The notes beneath the pieces were generated by a model. That model was given only the letters and a program-made list of their open reading frames with translations, did not search any database and was not told the origin of the DNA. From the NCBI GenBank assembly GCA_017553815.1, contig JAFZJT010000157.1:1-48181 (forward strand): a DNA stretch of 48,181 bases, read 5' to 3'. Positions 17,946 to 24,665 of this stretch are shown here, one piece after another (within the stretch, counting starts at the first letter, position 1; the number at the start of each line of letters is the position of its first letter). The DNA is from Clostridia bacterium. GTDB taxonomy: Bacteria; Bacillota_A; Clostridia; Christensenellales; CAG-138. The position numbers and the translations under genes are program-made.

Positions 17946-19526
17946 TCATTGAAAAAAGCACCCAACACTTTGGTTGGATGCTTTTTGGTGGTCCTTTACA
18001 GAGTTCACGCGAACCGCTGAAGAACCATCCTCCATTATTATCGTATCATCTTTGAAAATGATGTTGTGCCGCGTGCCATCGATCGAGAAGACAAGTTTTA
18101 TCTTACCATCGTCATCGTAAAAATAAACTGCTACAAGGAACGAGTTGATTAGATCGGCTTGAAATTCGGGGGCGGAAATATCACCATCCTTGTAGCTCTC
18201 AAGCCAAGCTATAACTTGCTCGCGCGTCGCTGTAAACTGATTTGCCTTTTCAAGAGTGATCCTCGCAATCAACCGTCCCTGCTCGCCTTCGAGTTCGGAG
18301 AGCCTTGCTTTTGTTGTGGGGGTGATTATTCCTTCCTCGATTGCCTTCATTACATTTGACAATGATTTATTTACGTCCTTAAGCTGCTCATTCAGTAAAG
18401 CGAGATCAGGATTGTTTGCATCAGATTTTTGAAATCTTTCTACGCTATCAGCTATCCACTCAATAACATTTGGCTGCAATACATACTGCCTTATTGCCGA
18501 AGCAACTTTGCGCTCCGCATCTTCTTTCGGGATATGCTGCTTCGTGCAGTTGCCATCGTTCTTTCGTTTTGCACACGCATAGTAATAATATGACGCGTTT
18601 CGTCCTGTGCCTGAAACTCCAGTCATCGGAGCGCCGCATTCTCCACAGTATGCTTTTCCCGTCAATAGATAATTCATATTCTTACGTCTTCTCCCCGTTA
18701 GATTGGTTTTGACTTTTAGAGCGTTCTGAGCTTTATAATAGAGCTCGTCGCTTATGATCCTCGGAATGCCGCCCTCAATTCGCGTATCTCCGTAAATATA
18801 GATGCCCCTATATCGTTCGTTTGACAATATCGACGAGAAGGAAGATTTGCCCCATTCGCGCCCCAACGCGGCTTTGATGCCGCGGGAGTTAAGGCTTTCG
18901 GCGATTTCCACAAAAGGAATTTGCTTTGATACCTTATCAAATATTTCACGCACGACAGCCGCATTTTCTTCATCAATCTGATAATGCAGATCCTTATCTG
19001 CTACATAGCCGAGTGGCAGTTTACCGTTCACCATGCAATTAGCCGCATTAGATTGAAGTCCTCGAATAATATCCTCCGCCATATTCTCGGAGTAGAACTG
19101 ATTAACATTCATCATCGACCGCGCCGCAAAACGTCCCGCCGCCGTATCATCGAAATCTTCCTCAACATAAACTATGCGTACATTCAACTCAAGGAGTTTT
19201 GACTCGTTAAACATGGCTTCAAGCATGTTTCGTCCAATGCGCGAGCTTTTCCATGCAATGACATAAGAGAAAAGCCCCTTGCGAGCGTCACGCATCAGTC
19301 GCTGAAATTCGGGACGCTTATCTGAACGTCCCGAAACAGCACGATCAGCATATACGCCGACAACCTCAATGCCAAGCTCATCAGCCTTTGCACGGTCTTT
19401 CTCAACCTGCTGCTCAATGCTGATGTCCTTCTGATTATGGGAGCTGTAACGGGCATAGATAACCGCATTACCAGAAATTGGCGCTCCTTTTTTCGGCTTT
19501 GCCGGTAGTGCTTTTTTTGCCATCAT
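17946..19526 (-). CDS. Large serine recombinase (site-specific integrase)
   Basis: A 526-residue protein. The N-terminal resolvase domain has YARYSSHNQKD with the catalytic Ser, SGRSDKRPEFQRLM, and WKSSRIGRN. The recombinase domain (PLGYVADK..., YRGIYIYG) is followed by a zinc ribbon CGECGAPM...YYYYACAKRKNDGNC, a coiled coil (about 370-430) and a C-terminal domain. This is the architecture of phage and ICE integrases. The stop lies in the promoter-proximal arm of a terminator hairpin. The start overlaps the stop of the SWIM gene (ATGATG; the second ATG at 19523 has the better spacing to GAGGG). Together they form a two-gene unit, presumably moving the 17.9-22.8 kb island. Confidence 0.95.
   Translation of the reverse strand: MMAKKALPAKPKKGAPISGNAVIYARYSSHNQKDISIEQQVEKDRAKADELGIEVVGVYADRAVSGRSDKRPEFQRLMRDARKGLFSYVIAWKSSRIGRNMLEAMFNESKLLELNVRIVYVEEDFDDTAAGRFAARSMMNVNQFYSENMAEDIIRGLQSNAANCMVNGKLPLGYVADKDLHYQIDEENAAVVREIFDKVSKQIPFVEIAESLNSRGIKAALGREWGKSSFSSILSNERYRGIYIYGDTRIEGGIPRIISDELYYKAQNALKVKTNLTGRRRKNMNYLLTGKAYCGECGAPMTGVSGTGRNASYYYYACAKRKNDGNCTKQHIPKEDAERKVASAIRQYVLQPNVIEWIADSVERFQKSDANNPDLALLNEQLKDVNKSLSNVMKAIEEGIITPTTKARLSELEGEQGRLIARITLEKANQFTATREQVIAWLESYKDGDISAPEFQADLINSFLVAVYFYDDDGKIKLVFSIDGTRHNIIFKDDTIIMEDGSSAVRVNSVKDHQKASNQSVGCFFQ
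17948..17987 (-). terminator. Terminator overlapping the recombinase 3' end
   Basis: Minus strand stem AAAAAGCATCCAACC/GTTGGGTGCTTTTTT (one G-T pair) with loop AAAGT ends in a T-run. The last codons of the recombinase are inside the hairpin. Confidence 0.75.
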
Positions 19527-20206
19527 GTTCCCTCGCGGAACAGTTCCATTAGTTCCTCGCCTGTCAAAGTAAATACTCTTTGAACTTGAGCATAAGAAGT
19601 AATCTGTGTTTCCACATCGTCGCTTGTCTTAACAAGCGCAGTAGTGTCATAAGAATGAAATCTGTCGAATCCTCCCCCGTGATCCTCAATATACTTCTTG
19701 ATAGGTGCTTGTTTATATCCAGCAAGAGCAAAGGTCAGCCCGCTAAATTCGTCGTTGGAATAGGAAAGGATGCTCTCCTCTGGATGCTCCATTGCTAAAA
19801 GGTACATATGCTTACACGGAAGCCCCCTCCTACGATAATCCATGCAGCTACACCAAAGACCGCTGACGAGATACATCTTACCCTTGGAGCCCCGCATTTT
19901 TGCAATACCCCGTCCCTTGTCATAGAGTACGATTGTGAGTTCGCCATACTCGCCCTCAAAGGAAGCTCGTTTCATGCGGTCATATTGACCTGGTATCTGA
20001 TGAATAGAAGAATCCCATTCATCACCGCCTATAAGCGCCATATCTTCGGTAATGTTACTGATAAGCCATTTTTGTGGATCCTTTTGCTGCTGCGCTATTT
20101 GTTCCTGCGTTCTCTGTGCACTCACGGTCATTCTTTTTCTTTTGGTATTTTCAGCAATAATCAGTAGTACAGCCATAACAGCCCCGATTATAAAACCAAT
20201 AATCAC
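19523..20206 (-). CDS. Membrane-anchored SWIM zinc-finger protein
   Basis: A 227-residue protein. One N-terminal membrane helix (IIGFIIGAVMAVLLIIAEN) is followed by a charged linker and a cytoplasmic part with a SWIM finger, WCSCMDYRRRGLPCKHMYLL, whose CxC...CxH ligands are complete (about residue 120-140). SWIM fingers bind DNA or protein partners. I use the GTG at 20206 because AGGAGG lies 7 bases before it; a longer frame from 20248 has no site. The recombinase gene starts within its stop codon, so the two are translationally coupled. What a membrane-tethered SWIM protein does beside an integrase is not known. Confidence 0.75.
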   Translation of the reverse strand: MIIGFIIGAVMAVLLIIAENTKRKRMTVSAQRTQEQIAQQQKDPQKWLISNITEDMALIGGDEWDSSIHQIPGQYDRMKRASFEGEYGELTIVLYDKGRGIAKMRGSKGKMYLVSGLWCSCMDYRRRGLPCKHMYLLAMEHPEESILSYSNDEFSGLTFALAGYKQAPIKKYIEDHGGGFDRFHSYDTTALVKTSDDVETQITSYAQVQRVFTLTGEELMELFREGT

Positions 20207-20238
20207 AATAATACCTCCTGTTAAAAAAGAACGAAACA

Positions 20239-20267
20239 AGGACAGCACACGGTCAATGAGTTATAAT
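20239..20267 (+). promoter_or_regulatory. Promoter of the 34-residue peptide gene
   Basis: AGGACA (20239-20244), 17-base spacer, TATAAT (20262-20267). The -35 is weak and the -10 is consensus. Confidence 0.5.
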
Positions 20268-20300
20268 GCACTTCCATTATCATGAAAGGAGACTCTGACC

Positions 20301-20405
20301 ATGGATAACAAGCAAGAAGAAGCGGTCGAGCTGTTCGAGCAGCTTTCTCCCGAAGCGCAAGAGCGCATCATCTCGATTGTAAAAGACCTTTTATCGAAGC
20401 AATGA
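20301..20405 (+). CDS. 34-residue peptide resembling the repressor C-terminal tail
   Basis: A short gene with an AAAGGAG ribosome site 9 bases before the ATG and a promoter-like sequence upstream. The peptide contains EEAVELFEQLSPEAQERII and ends VKDLLSKQ. It parallels the last 30 residues of the convergent XRE repressor (EEFVELFGKLTAEQQDFII, then IKGLLQSR). Such amphipathic tails are common at the ends of XRE regulators and may mediate self-association. A free copy could modulate the repressor, but this is inference. The last 38 bases overlap the repressor gene on the other strand, in an imperfect palindrome. Confidence 0.65.
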   Translation: MDNKQEEAVELFEQLSPEAQERIISIVKDLLSKQ

Positions 20406-20706
20406 TAAAGTCCTGTTGCTCTGCGGTAAGCTTACCAAACAATTCAACGAATTCTTCGGAGCGCCCGCTGCCGTTGGCGGTGGGCTTTCTTTCAAGAGGA
20501 ACATCAAGCCCCATTAGCCAAGCTTCGGATACATTAAGAGCCTTTGCAAGAGCGTACAGCTTATCGGCTTTTGCTTTATATCTACCCTTTATATAAGCGG
20601 TAATCAGAGTCTTGTCTATGTGTGCTTTTTCTGCGAGTTCAGATTGCTTCATTCCACGCATTTCGAGAGCAATTTTTAAGCGTTTGCCAAAATCGGCAGT
20701 AGCCAT
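20368..20706 (-). CDS. XRE-family repressor (CI-like) of the island switch
   Basis: A 112-residue protein with an N-terminal HTH: FGKRLKIALEMRGMKQSELAEKAHIDKTLITAYIKGRYKAK, then LYALAKALNVSEAWLMGLDVP, a short linker, and an amphipathic tail SEEFVELFGKLTAEQQ. The start is ATG 20706 with GGAGG 9 bases ahead; the frame is open upstream to 21009 but that part has no regulator homology and covers the promoter region. It is divergent from the DUF739 gene, with promoters back-to-back and operators of sequence GTGAAGAAAACTTCAC, as in phage CI/Cro pairs. The 3' end overlaps the 34-residue peptide gene. Confidence 0.9.
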   Translation of the reverse strand: MATADFGKRLKIALEMRGMKQSELAEKAHIDKTLITAYIKGRYKAKADKLYALAKALNVSEAWLMGLDVPLERKPTANGSGRSEEFVELFGKLTAEQQDFIIASIKGLLQSR

Positions 20707-20737
20707 AAGAGAAATCCTCCCTTGCTTTACTGCTGTA

Positions 20738-20766
20738 ATTATAGCATATATCCAAGCACATAACAA
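20738..20766 (-). promoter_or_regulatory. Promoter of the XRE repressor
   Basis: Minus strand -35 TTGTTA (20766-20761), 17-base spacer, -10 TATAAT (20743-20738). Confidence 0.75.
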
Positions 20767-20783
20767 GAGATTTTCAAAAAAAA

Positions 20784-20798
20784 TTGAGAAAACTTCAA
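20784..20798. promoter_or_regulatory. Operator-like site O1
   Basis: TTGAGAAAACTTCAA, an imperfect copy of the palindrome at O2 and O3, between the two divergent promoters. Confidence 0.55.
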
Positions 20799-20806
20799 AA
20801 AAGGTG

Positions 20807-20835
20807 TTGACAAACACTTTCGCAGATGGTATTAT
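20807..20835 (+). promoter_or_regulatory. Promoter of the DUF739 gene
   Basis: TTGACA (20807-20812), 17-base spacer, TATTAT (20830-20835). It is flanked by O1 and O2. Confidence 0.8.
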
Positions 20836-20841
20836 ATGCAT

Positions 20842-20859
20842 GGTGAAGAAAACTTCACC
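20842..20859. promoter_or_regulatory. Operator O2 over the DUF739 transcription start
   Basis: GGTGAAG-AAAA-CTTCACC, a perfect 7-4-7 inverted repeat placed at about +1 to +18 of the DUF739 transcript, where a bound protein would block transcription. Confidence 0.75.
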
Positions 20860-20881
20860 AATAACAGGAAAGGAGTGTCGC

Positions 20882-21115
20882 ATGTTTGATTTCAACAAGT
20901 TGAGAGGACGGATCGTTGAAAAGTACGGTTCGATAGAGAAGTTTGCAAAAGCGATGGATGTATCTGCAACCACACTTGGACGAAAGCTATCTGCAAAAAG
21001 CACGTTCACTCATGACGAAATCGTCAAGGCCTGTCGGCTGTTGGAGATTCCGTTTAAAGAAGTCCATATTTATTTTTTTGCCGAAACAGTGAAGAAAACT
21101 TCACTAACAGCGTGA
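20882..21115 (+). CDS. DUF739 family (Cro-like) protein
   Basis: A 77-residue protein starting MFDFNKLRGRIVEKYGSIEKFA, with a compact HTH (MDVSATTLGRKLSAKSTFTHDEIVKACRLLEI) and ending in an IYFFAETV segment. This matches DUF739, a family of small phage-type DNA-binding proteins that sit opposite the lysogeny repressor. AAAGGAG lies 6 bases before the ATG. It is probably the Cro-like antagonist of the divergent XRE repressor. Its last codons contain a third operator copy. Confidence 0.85.
   Translation: MFDFNKLRGRIVEKYGSIEKFAKAMDVSATTLGRKLSAKSTFTHDEIVKACRLLEIPFKEVHIYFFAETVKKTSLTA
21088..21105. promoter_or_regulatory. Operator O3 inside the DUF739 3' end
   Basis: AGTGAAG-AAAA-CTTCACT, a perfect 7-4-7 inverted repeat with the same core as O2. 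It lies inside the coding sequence, 25 bases before the next gene. Confidence 0.7.
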
Positions 21116-21130
21116 TTTGAGGAGGATCCC

Positions 21131-21391
21131 ATGAAAAAGAAACCCACCATCCCCGATCTAACCATCATCACAAGCGATGACATAGAAACTGAAATAGCGA
21201 CGCTTCGCGCAGATCCCGATGTTCGACTTGCAAAGGCAGTTGATCAAGCTCGGAACAGCCGCAGGCAATATCTCTACGGTCTTCGCTCGATGAAAAAGAA
21301 AGGGCAAAAGCTCCGCGAGAGCGGCGTGACACTCGAATTACTAAAAGCCATCTTGAACGGAGTTGATCTCGATGAAACGGAAGAACCGTGA
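21131..21391 (+). CDS. Hypothetical protein of the island
   Basis: An 86-residue soluble, charged protein that I do not recognise. It has no membrane segment; the middle (VRLAKAVDQARNSRRQYLYGLRSMKKKGQKL) is probably a long helix. GAGGAGG lies 5 bases before the ATG. It follows the DUF739 gene by 15 bases and is probably in the same transcript, as an early gene of the island. Confidence 0.7.
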   Translation: MKKKPTIPDLTIITSDDIETEIATLRADPDVRLAKAVDQARNSRRQYLYGLRSMKKKGQKLRESGVTLELLKAILNGVDLDETEEP

Positions 21392-21563
21392 GCGTGACGA
21401 AACCATGGCTAAAATCGAAGGTAATCTCATAGCGCGTGCGGTACTCAAGGCGTTTAAGAAATCTTGGAACAATCCGGTCGAGAGAGAAATCATCGAGGCT
21501 CGGATGAAAAGAAAAAGCATTGAGAATCAGACCATTTCTCTCGAAGAAGCGGACAAGCCATGA
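21372..21563 (+). CDS. Hypothetical small basic protein of the island
   Basis: A 63-residue, mostly helical and basic protein (KRKNRERDE at the N-terminus, then IARAVLKAFKKSWNNP). Unrecognised. Its start at ATG 21372 overlaps the end of the preceding gene by 20 bases, with GGAG 9 bases ahead, so translation is likely coupled. A shorter form from ATG 21405 is possible. Its stop at 21563 marks the point where the convergent amidoligase gene loses homology. Confidence 0.6.
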   Translation: MKRKNRERDETMAKIEGNLIARAVLKAFKKSWNNPVEREIIEARMKRKSIENQTISLEEADKP

Positions 21564-22071
21564 TAGCCTTGAGAAGATCCGCATTCATCTTTTCGCACCA
21601 GCGGCTCCTGTTGCCGATTTGGAGCGCCTCGTAGAAGAGGTCTTGTCTACCGATTGCGAAGTTAACGAGGCGTGTAAGGCTCTTATGGTCGTGAGCCGCG
21701 CCGTCAACATGGATATGGATGCCGCAGGAGTTGTTCACAAACGCCCCCGCCTTTACAAGCAGCCTGATTATCTCCTGAAGGTCTTCGATGTCATCGTACT
21801 GGAGGATGGGAGTGACGATTTCGCACTTGTATTCGTGACTTGCATCAAATACTCTGCCGTTGGACTTTTGCTGAGCCCAAATGCTTCTATCAGACATTGC
21901 CTTCCAAGTTCTGCCCTTGCTGTCAAGAGCGGCGTAGGTCTTATAGGACTGTCCGATGTACCAGCTATCGCGCCCGAAGTATTTTGCGATAACATTTGCT
22001 GCGCGACGGCGGGTGATGCCGGTGAGTTCGATTTCTACTCCGAAATTCTGGTTATAAATCGTGGTAGCCAT
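21490..22071 (-). pseudogene. Amidoligase family protein, C-terminally truncated
   Basis: The first 165 or so residues are a good match to the amidoligase family often found in clostridial mobile elements: NFGVEIELTGITRRRAANVI, GRTWKAMSDRSI, EYKCEIVTPILQYDDIEDLQ, and NNSCGIHIHVDGA. The family continues for over 100 residues, with a conserved YHNSRYHFLNLHS-like part, but here homology stops near residue 170 and a 25-residue unrelated tail follows, antisense to the convergent small gene. The protein is therefore probably inactive. The promoter (22115-22143) and GGAGG ribosome site are intact, so the loss looks recent. Confidence 0.75.
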
Positions 22072-22114
22072 GAGTGTATCCTCCGTTTATTGCGTTTTGT
22101 TTTCTTACAATCAT

Positions 22115-22143
22115 ATAATACCATAAAGAATATATAATGTCAA
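22115..22143 (-). promoter_or_regulatory. Promoter of the amidoligase gene
   Basis: Minus strand -35 TTGACA (22143-22138), 17-base spacer, -10 TATTAT (22120-22115). Confidence 0.75.
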
Positions 22144-22172
22144 TAATTATTTGCCTAACATGCAAAATATAT

Positions 22173-22201
22173 TTGACAAATAGAAATTTACGCAGTATTA
22201 T
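22173..22201 (+). promoter_or_regulatory. Promoter of the small HTH gene at 22223
   Basis: TTGACA (22173-22178), 17-base spacer, TATTAT (22196-22201), about 10 bases ahead of the ribosome site. Confidence 0.75.
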
Positions 22202-22222
22202 CTGCAAGAAGGGAGGTGCGCT

Positions 22223-22429
22223 ATGAGTACATCGGAAAAGATAAAGGCGTTGCTCGCGGCAATGAACATAAGTGTAAACGAAGCTGCGCGCAGGATGGGA
22301 ACGACACGGCAGAATTTATCTCATAAGATGAAAACGGGCAAATGGTACGTGGACGATTTGGAGCGGATCGCTGAAGCAGTAGGCGCAGAGGTTCAGATAA
22401 CATTTGCCGTGCCTGCACGCAGGATATAA
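22223..22429 (+). CDS. Small XRE-family HTH protein
   Basis: A 68-residue protein that is one HTH domain: KIKALLAAMNISVNEAARRMGTTRQNLSHKMKTGKW followed by DLERIAEAVGAEVQITFA. This last part, ending in a beta strand, is typical of the short phage/ICE regulators. GGGAGG lies 6 bases before the ATG, and a strong promoter is just upstream. It is divergent from the truncated amidoligase gene. Confidence 0.85.
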   Translation: MSTSEKIKALLAAMNISVNEAARRMGTTRQNLSHKMKTGKWYVDDLERIAEAVGAEVQITFAVPARRI

Positions 22430-22467
22430 ACGAAGCCCCCGGCATAGCCGAGGGCAAAAGAGCAGAA

Positions 22468-22704
22468 TTACTTTCCTGTTCGGGTTTTAATACGCTTATC
22501 CGTGTTCGGATGGTATTCAAGGATCTCCGAAAGGTCGCAATTCAAGGCTTGGCAGATAAGGTCGAAGTGTTCAAGGGAAATGCGCTCAGCCATCTCATGA
22601 TAGTAGTCGTTAATGGTAGAGGGTCGAATCCCCGTGGCTCTTGCCAAATCTGCTTGTGTCCACCGAAGCTCGCCCAGCTTGGTAGAGAGTTTAATTCTAA
22701 TCAT
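22468..22704 (-). CDS. Small XRE-family HTH protein (YozG/HipB-like)
   Basis: A 78-residue protein. IRIKLSTKLGELRWTQADLARATGIRPSTINDYYHEM is a classic Cro/CI HTH, followed by EHFDLICQALNCDLSEILEY. The start is ATG 22704, which has AAAGGAG 8 bases ahead; the ATG two codons upstream is too close to that site. The likely -10 TAGAAT upstream is inside the inverted repeat GATATTCTAC, suggesting self-control. It converges on the preceding HTH gene; a GC-rich hairpin (about 22437-22458) separates them. Confidence 0.85.
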   Translation of the reverse strand: MIRIKLSTKLGELRWTQADLARATGIRPSTINDYYHEMAERISLEHFDLICQALNCDLSEILEYHPNTDKRIKTRTGK

Positions 22705-22722
22705 AAGCATCGCTCCTTTAAT

Positions 22723-22771
22723 GATATTCTACAGTTTTTATTCCTTGTTCGCACACGAATGGTAGAATATC
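22723..22771. promoter_or_regulatory. Paired 10-base operator-like inverted repeat
   Basis: GATATTCTAC (22723-22732) and GTAGAATATC (22762-22771) are perfect inverted copies 29 bases apart, in front of the HTH gene. A partial third copy, TATTCTACGGT, starts near 22830. Confidence 0.55.
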
Positions 22772-22795
22772 TCAAAGTATGTTTGAAAAAAACGG

Positions 22796-22825
22796 AAAAG
22801 GCAACCTAAAGACAGGCTGCCTTTT
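22796..22825 (-). terminator. Terminator downstream of tRNA-Ala
   Basis: Minus strand stem AAAAGGCA/TGCCTTTT, extended by CCT/AGG, followed by CCGTTTTTTTC. Confidence 0.6.
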
Positions 22826-22899
22826 CATACTATTCTACGGTTACCACGAACAATCCATTTGAATACATATCCAATGTGATGGTTCGTGTTAGTCCGTTT

Positions 22900-22975
22900 T
22901 GGTGGAGCATAGCGGACTCGAACCGCTGACATCCACACTGCCAGTGTGGCACTCTACCAGCTGAGCTAATGCCCC
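22900..22975 (-). tRNA. tRNA-Ala (GGC)
   Basis: A 76-base cloverleaf with encoded CCA. The acceptor stem GGGGCAT/ATGCTCC has one G-U pair. The anticodon arm CCACA-CTGGCAG-TGTGG gives GGC, and the T arm contains GGTTCGAGTCC. It has a promoter TTTACA-17-TATAAT (23016-22988) upstream and a terminator downstream. It borders the recombinase island, but I see no duplicated tRNA end at the other side. Confidence 0.97.
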
Positions 22976-22987
22976 GTAACGGATGGT

Positions 22988-23016
22988 ATTATACAACATG
23001 TGAGCGGATTTGTAAA
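22988..23016 (-). promoter_or_regulatory. Promoter of tRNA-Ala
   Basis: Minus strand -35 TTTACA (23016-23011), 17-base spacer, -10 TATAAT (22993-22988). Confidence 0.75.
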
Positions 23017-23070
23017 GCGTTATTTGATATATTATGAATCCGATTTTGAACTTGTTGCTTTCTTTATAAG

Positions 23071-23103
23071 CAGTCGCCCGCATATTTGAAATGCGGGCGA
23101 CTG
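23071..23103 (-). terminator. Strong hairpin downstream of megL
   Basis: A perfect 13-base stem CAGTCGCCCGCAT/ATGCGGGCGACTG with a 7-base loop. On the minus strand it is followed by CTTATAAAG rather than a clean T-run, so termination may be incomplete. Confidence 0.55.
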
Positions 23104-23138
23104 AAAAAAAGCTTTACTGTCAACGGAAACAGCTTATC

Positions 23139-24335
23139 TTACTTGATCTTGTCGAGCTCGGTCTTGAGATCCGCGATGATATCCTCTGCATCCTCGAGGC
23201 CGACGCTGAGGCGCAGCATGCTCTCTCCGATGCCCGCTTCCTCGAGCGCTTCGGGGGTGTAGGTGCTGTGCGTCATCGTTGCGGGATGCTCGATGAGGGT
23301 CTCCGCGTCGCCGAGGCTGACGGCGATGGTGCATAGCTTAAGGGAGTTTACGAACTCGGCGCTCCTCTCGCGGGTCGTGTTCAGCTCGAAGGTGACGATG
23401 CCGCCGAAGCCGCCGTGCATCTGCTTCTTTGCAAGCTCGTGCTGCGGATGGCTCGCCAGCCCGGGATAGATGACGCGAGCGACCGCTGGATGGCTCTCGA
23501 GGAACTCCGCGACCTTCATAGCGTTCTCGCAATGCTTCTTAACGCGGATATCGAGGGTCTTGAGGCCGCGGTCGATGAGATACGCCTCGAAGGGTCCGAG
23601 CACCGCGCCGGTCATATCCTTGAGGCCGAAGAGCGTGCATTCGGTAATGAACTCGGCGGAACCTACGGCCATGCCCGCGATAACATCGCCGTGGCCGTTG
23701 AGGTACTTGGTGGCGCTGTGGATAACGACGTCCGCGCCGAGATCGAGGGGCTTCTGAAGGTATGGAGTTGCAAAGGTATTGTCAACGATGACCTTCGCCT
23801 CGGGGCAGGTCTCATGCGCGAGCTTGGAGATTGCCGCGATATCGACGAGCTTGAGGTTGGGGTTGGTGGGCGACTCGAAATAGAAAACCTTGGTGTTCGG
23901 GCGGATATTCGCCTTGACCTGCTCTATATCGGAGAAATCAACGAGGGTGACTTCGACGCCGTAGCGGGTCAGGCCGTGGGTGAAGAAAGAGAAGGTACAG
24001 CCGTAGAGCGCGTCGTCCGCAAGCAGATGGTCGCCGGCGTGAAGCGCCGTCCAAAGCACGGTGGTGACAGCGCCCATGCCGCTTGCCATCGCCATGCCCG
24101 CTTCGCCGTTTTCAAGCGCGGCAAGCTTCTGACCTATCTTGGTGGTATTCGGGTTGCCGAGCCTTGTGTAGATGTAGCCGGGCTCCTCGAGCGCGAATCG
24201 GCTCGCGCCCTGCGCGGTGGTTTCAAATTCAAACGTAGAGGTCTGAAATATCGGGGTCGCAAGAGGCGCGATACCTGGTATCTCGAGTTTGCCGACGTGG
24301 ATCTGCTTTGTTGCGAAACCGCTGTTCTTTTCCAT
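23139..24335 (-). CDS. megL: Methionine gamma-lyase (Cys/Met PLP-dependent family)
   Basis: A 398-residue PLP enzyme, the exact usual length of methionine gamma-lyase, which cleaves methionine to methanethiol, 2-oxobutyrate and ammonia. The PLP lysine is in HSATKYLNGHGDV; YTRLGNPN supplies the phosphate-binding Tyr/Arg of the neighbouring subunit. The active-site Cys that separates this enzyme from cystathionine lyases is present in LYGCTFSFFTHG. The start ATG 24335 has GGAGG 8 bases ahead. The frame is open further upstream, but that part lacks homology. No SAM riboswitch is visible in the leader; a -10 TATAAT lies at 24436-24441. Cystathionine gamma-synthase is the main alternative. Confidence 0.92.
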   Translation of the reverse strand: MEKNSGFATKQIHVGKLEIPGIAPLATPIFQTSTFEFETTAQGASRFALEEPGYIYTRLGNPNTTKIGQKLAALENGEAGMAMASGMGAVTTVLWTALHAGDHLLADDALYGCTFSFFTHGLTRYGVEVTLVDFSDIEQVKANIRPNTKVFYFESPTNPNLKLVDIAAISKLAHETCPEAKVIVDNTFATPYLQKPLDLGADVVIHSATKYLNGHGDVIAGMAVGSAEFITECTLFGLKDMTGAVLGPFEAYLIDRGLKTLDIRVKKHCENAMKVAEFLESHPAVARVIYPGLASHPQHELAKKQMHGGFGGIVTFELNTTRERSAEFVNSLKLCTIAVSLGDAETLIEHPATMTHSTYTPEALEEAGIGESMLRLSVGLEDAEDIIADLKTELDKIK

Positions 24336-24665
24336 TGTTGTTCCTCCGTGATTCTTGTTTGTTTCCGGCGCTGTTTCCGCCGCTTGGTACTGAAGGATCG
24401 GTACTGTGATCCCCGCAGTTTTTTGGCATAGTCTTATTATACAAGAATTTTGAGCGAAAGGGCGAACTCTCGACAAATATATTGCTTGAAAACGCATTGA
24501 CAGCAAGGGTTTGTATATCATCCTGTGAAAATGTCACAAAGATTTAACAATACTCCCTTTATTATCAAAGCGTTTTGTGGTATAGTAACTTGAGTGAGGC
24601 GGGGCGCATGCTCAACAGCTCCGTTTGACGCTTCATACGTTATATTAAAGAAAGGAAAGTTTATT
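24336..24665. other. Divergent intergenic region between megL and the DUF1002 gene
   Basis: Holds the megL leader (minus -10 TATAAT at 24441-24436) and a weak plus promoter TTTATT (24558-24563), 17 bases, TATAGT (24581-24586). No gene, riboswitch or strong repeat is seen. Confidence 0.5.

Noticed and set aside
17645..22975. Direct repeat of the tRNA-Ala 3' end as attachment site of the island
   Set aside because: I looked for the tRNA T-arm/acceptor sequence in 17592-17945 and found only chance 8-base matches (GAATCCGA), so tRNA integration is not supported.
24336..24480. SAM riboswitch upstream of methionine gamma-lyase
   Set aside because: The leader lacks the conserved SAM-I or SAM-II core and has no terminator hairpin before the gene.
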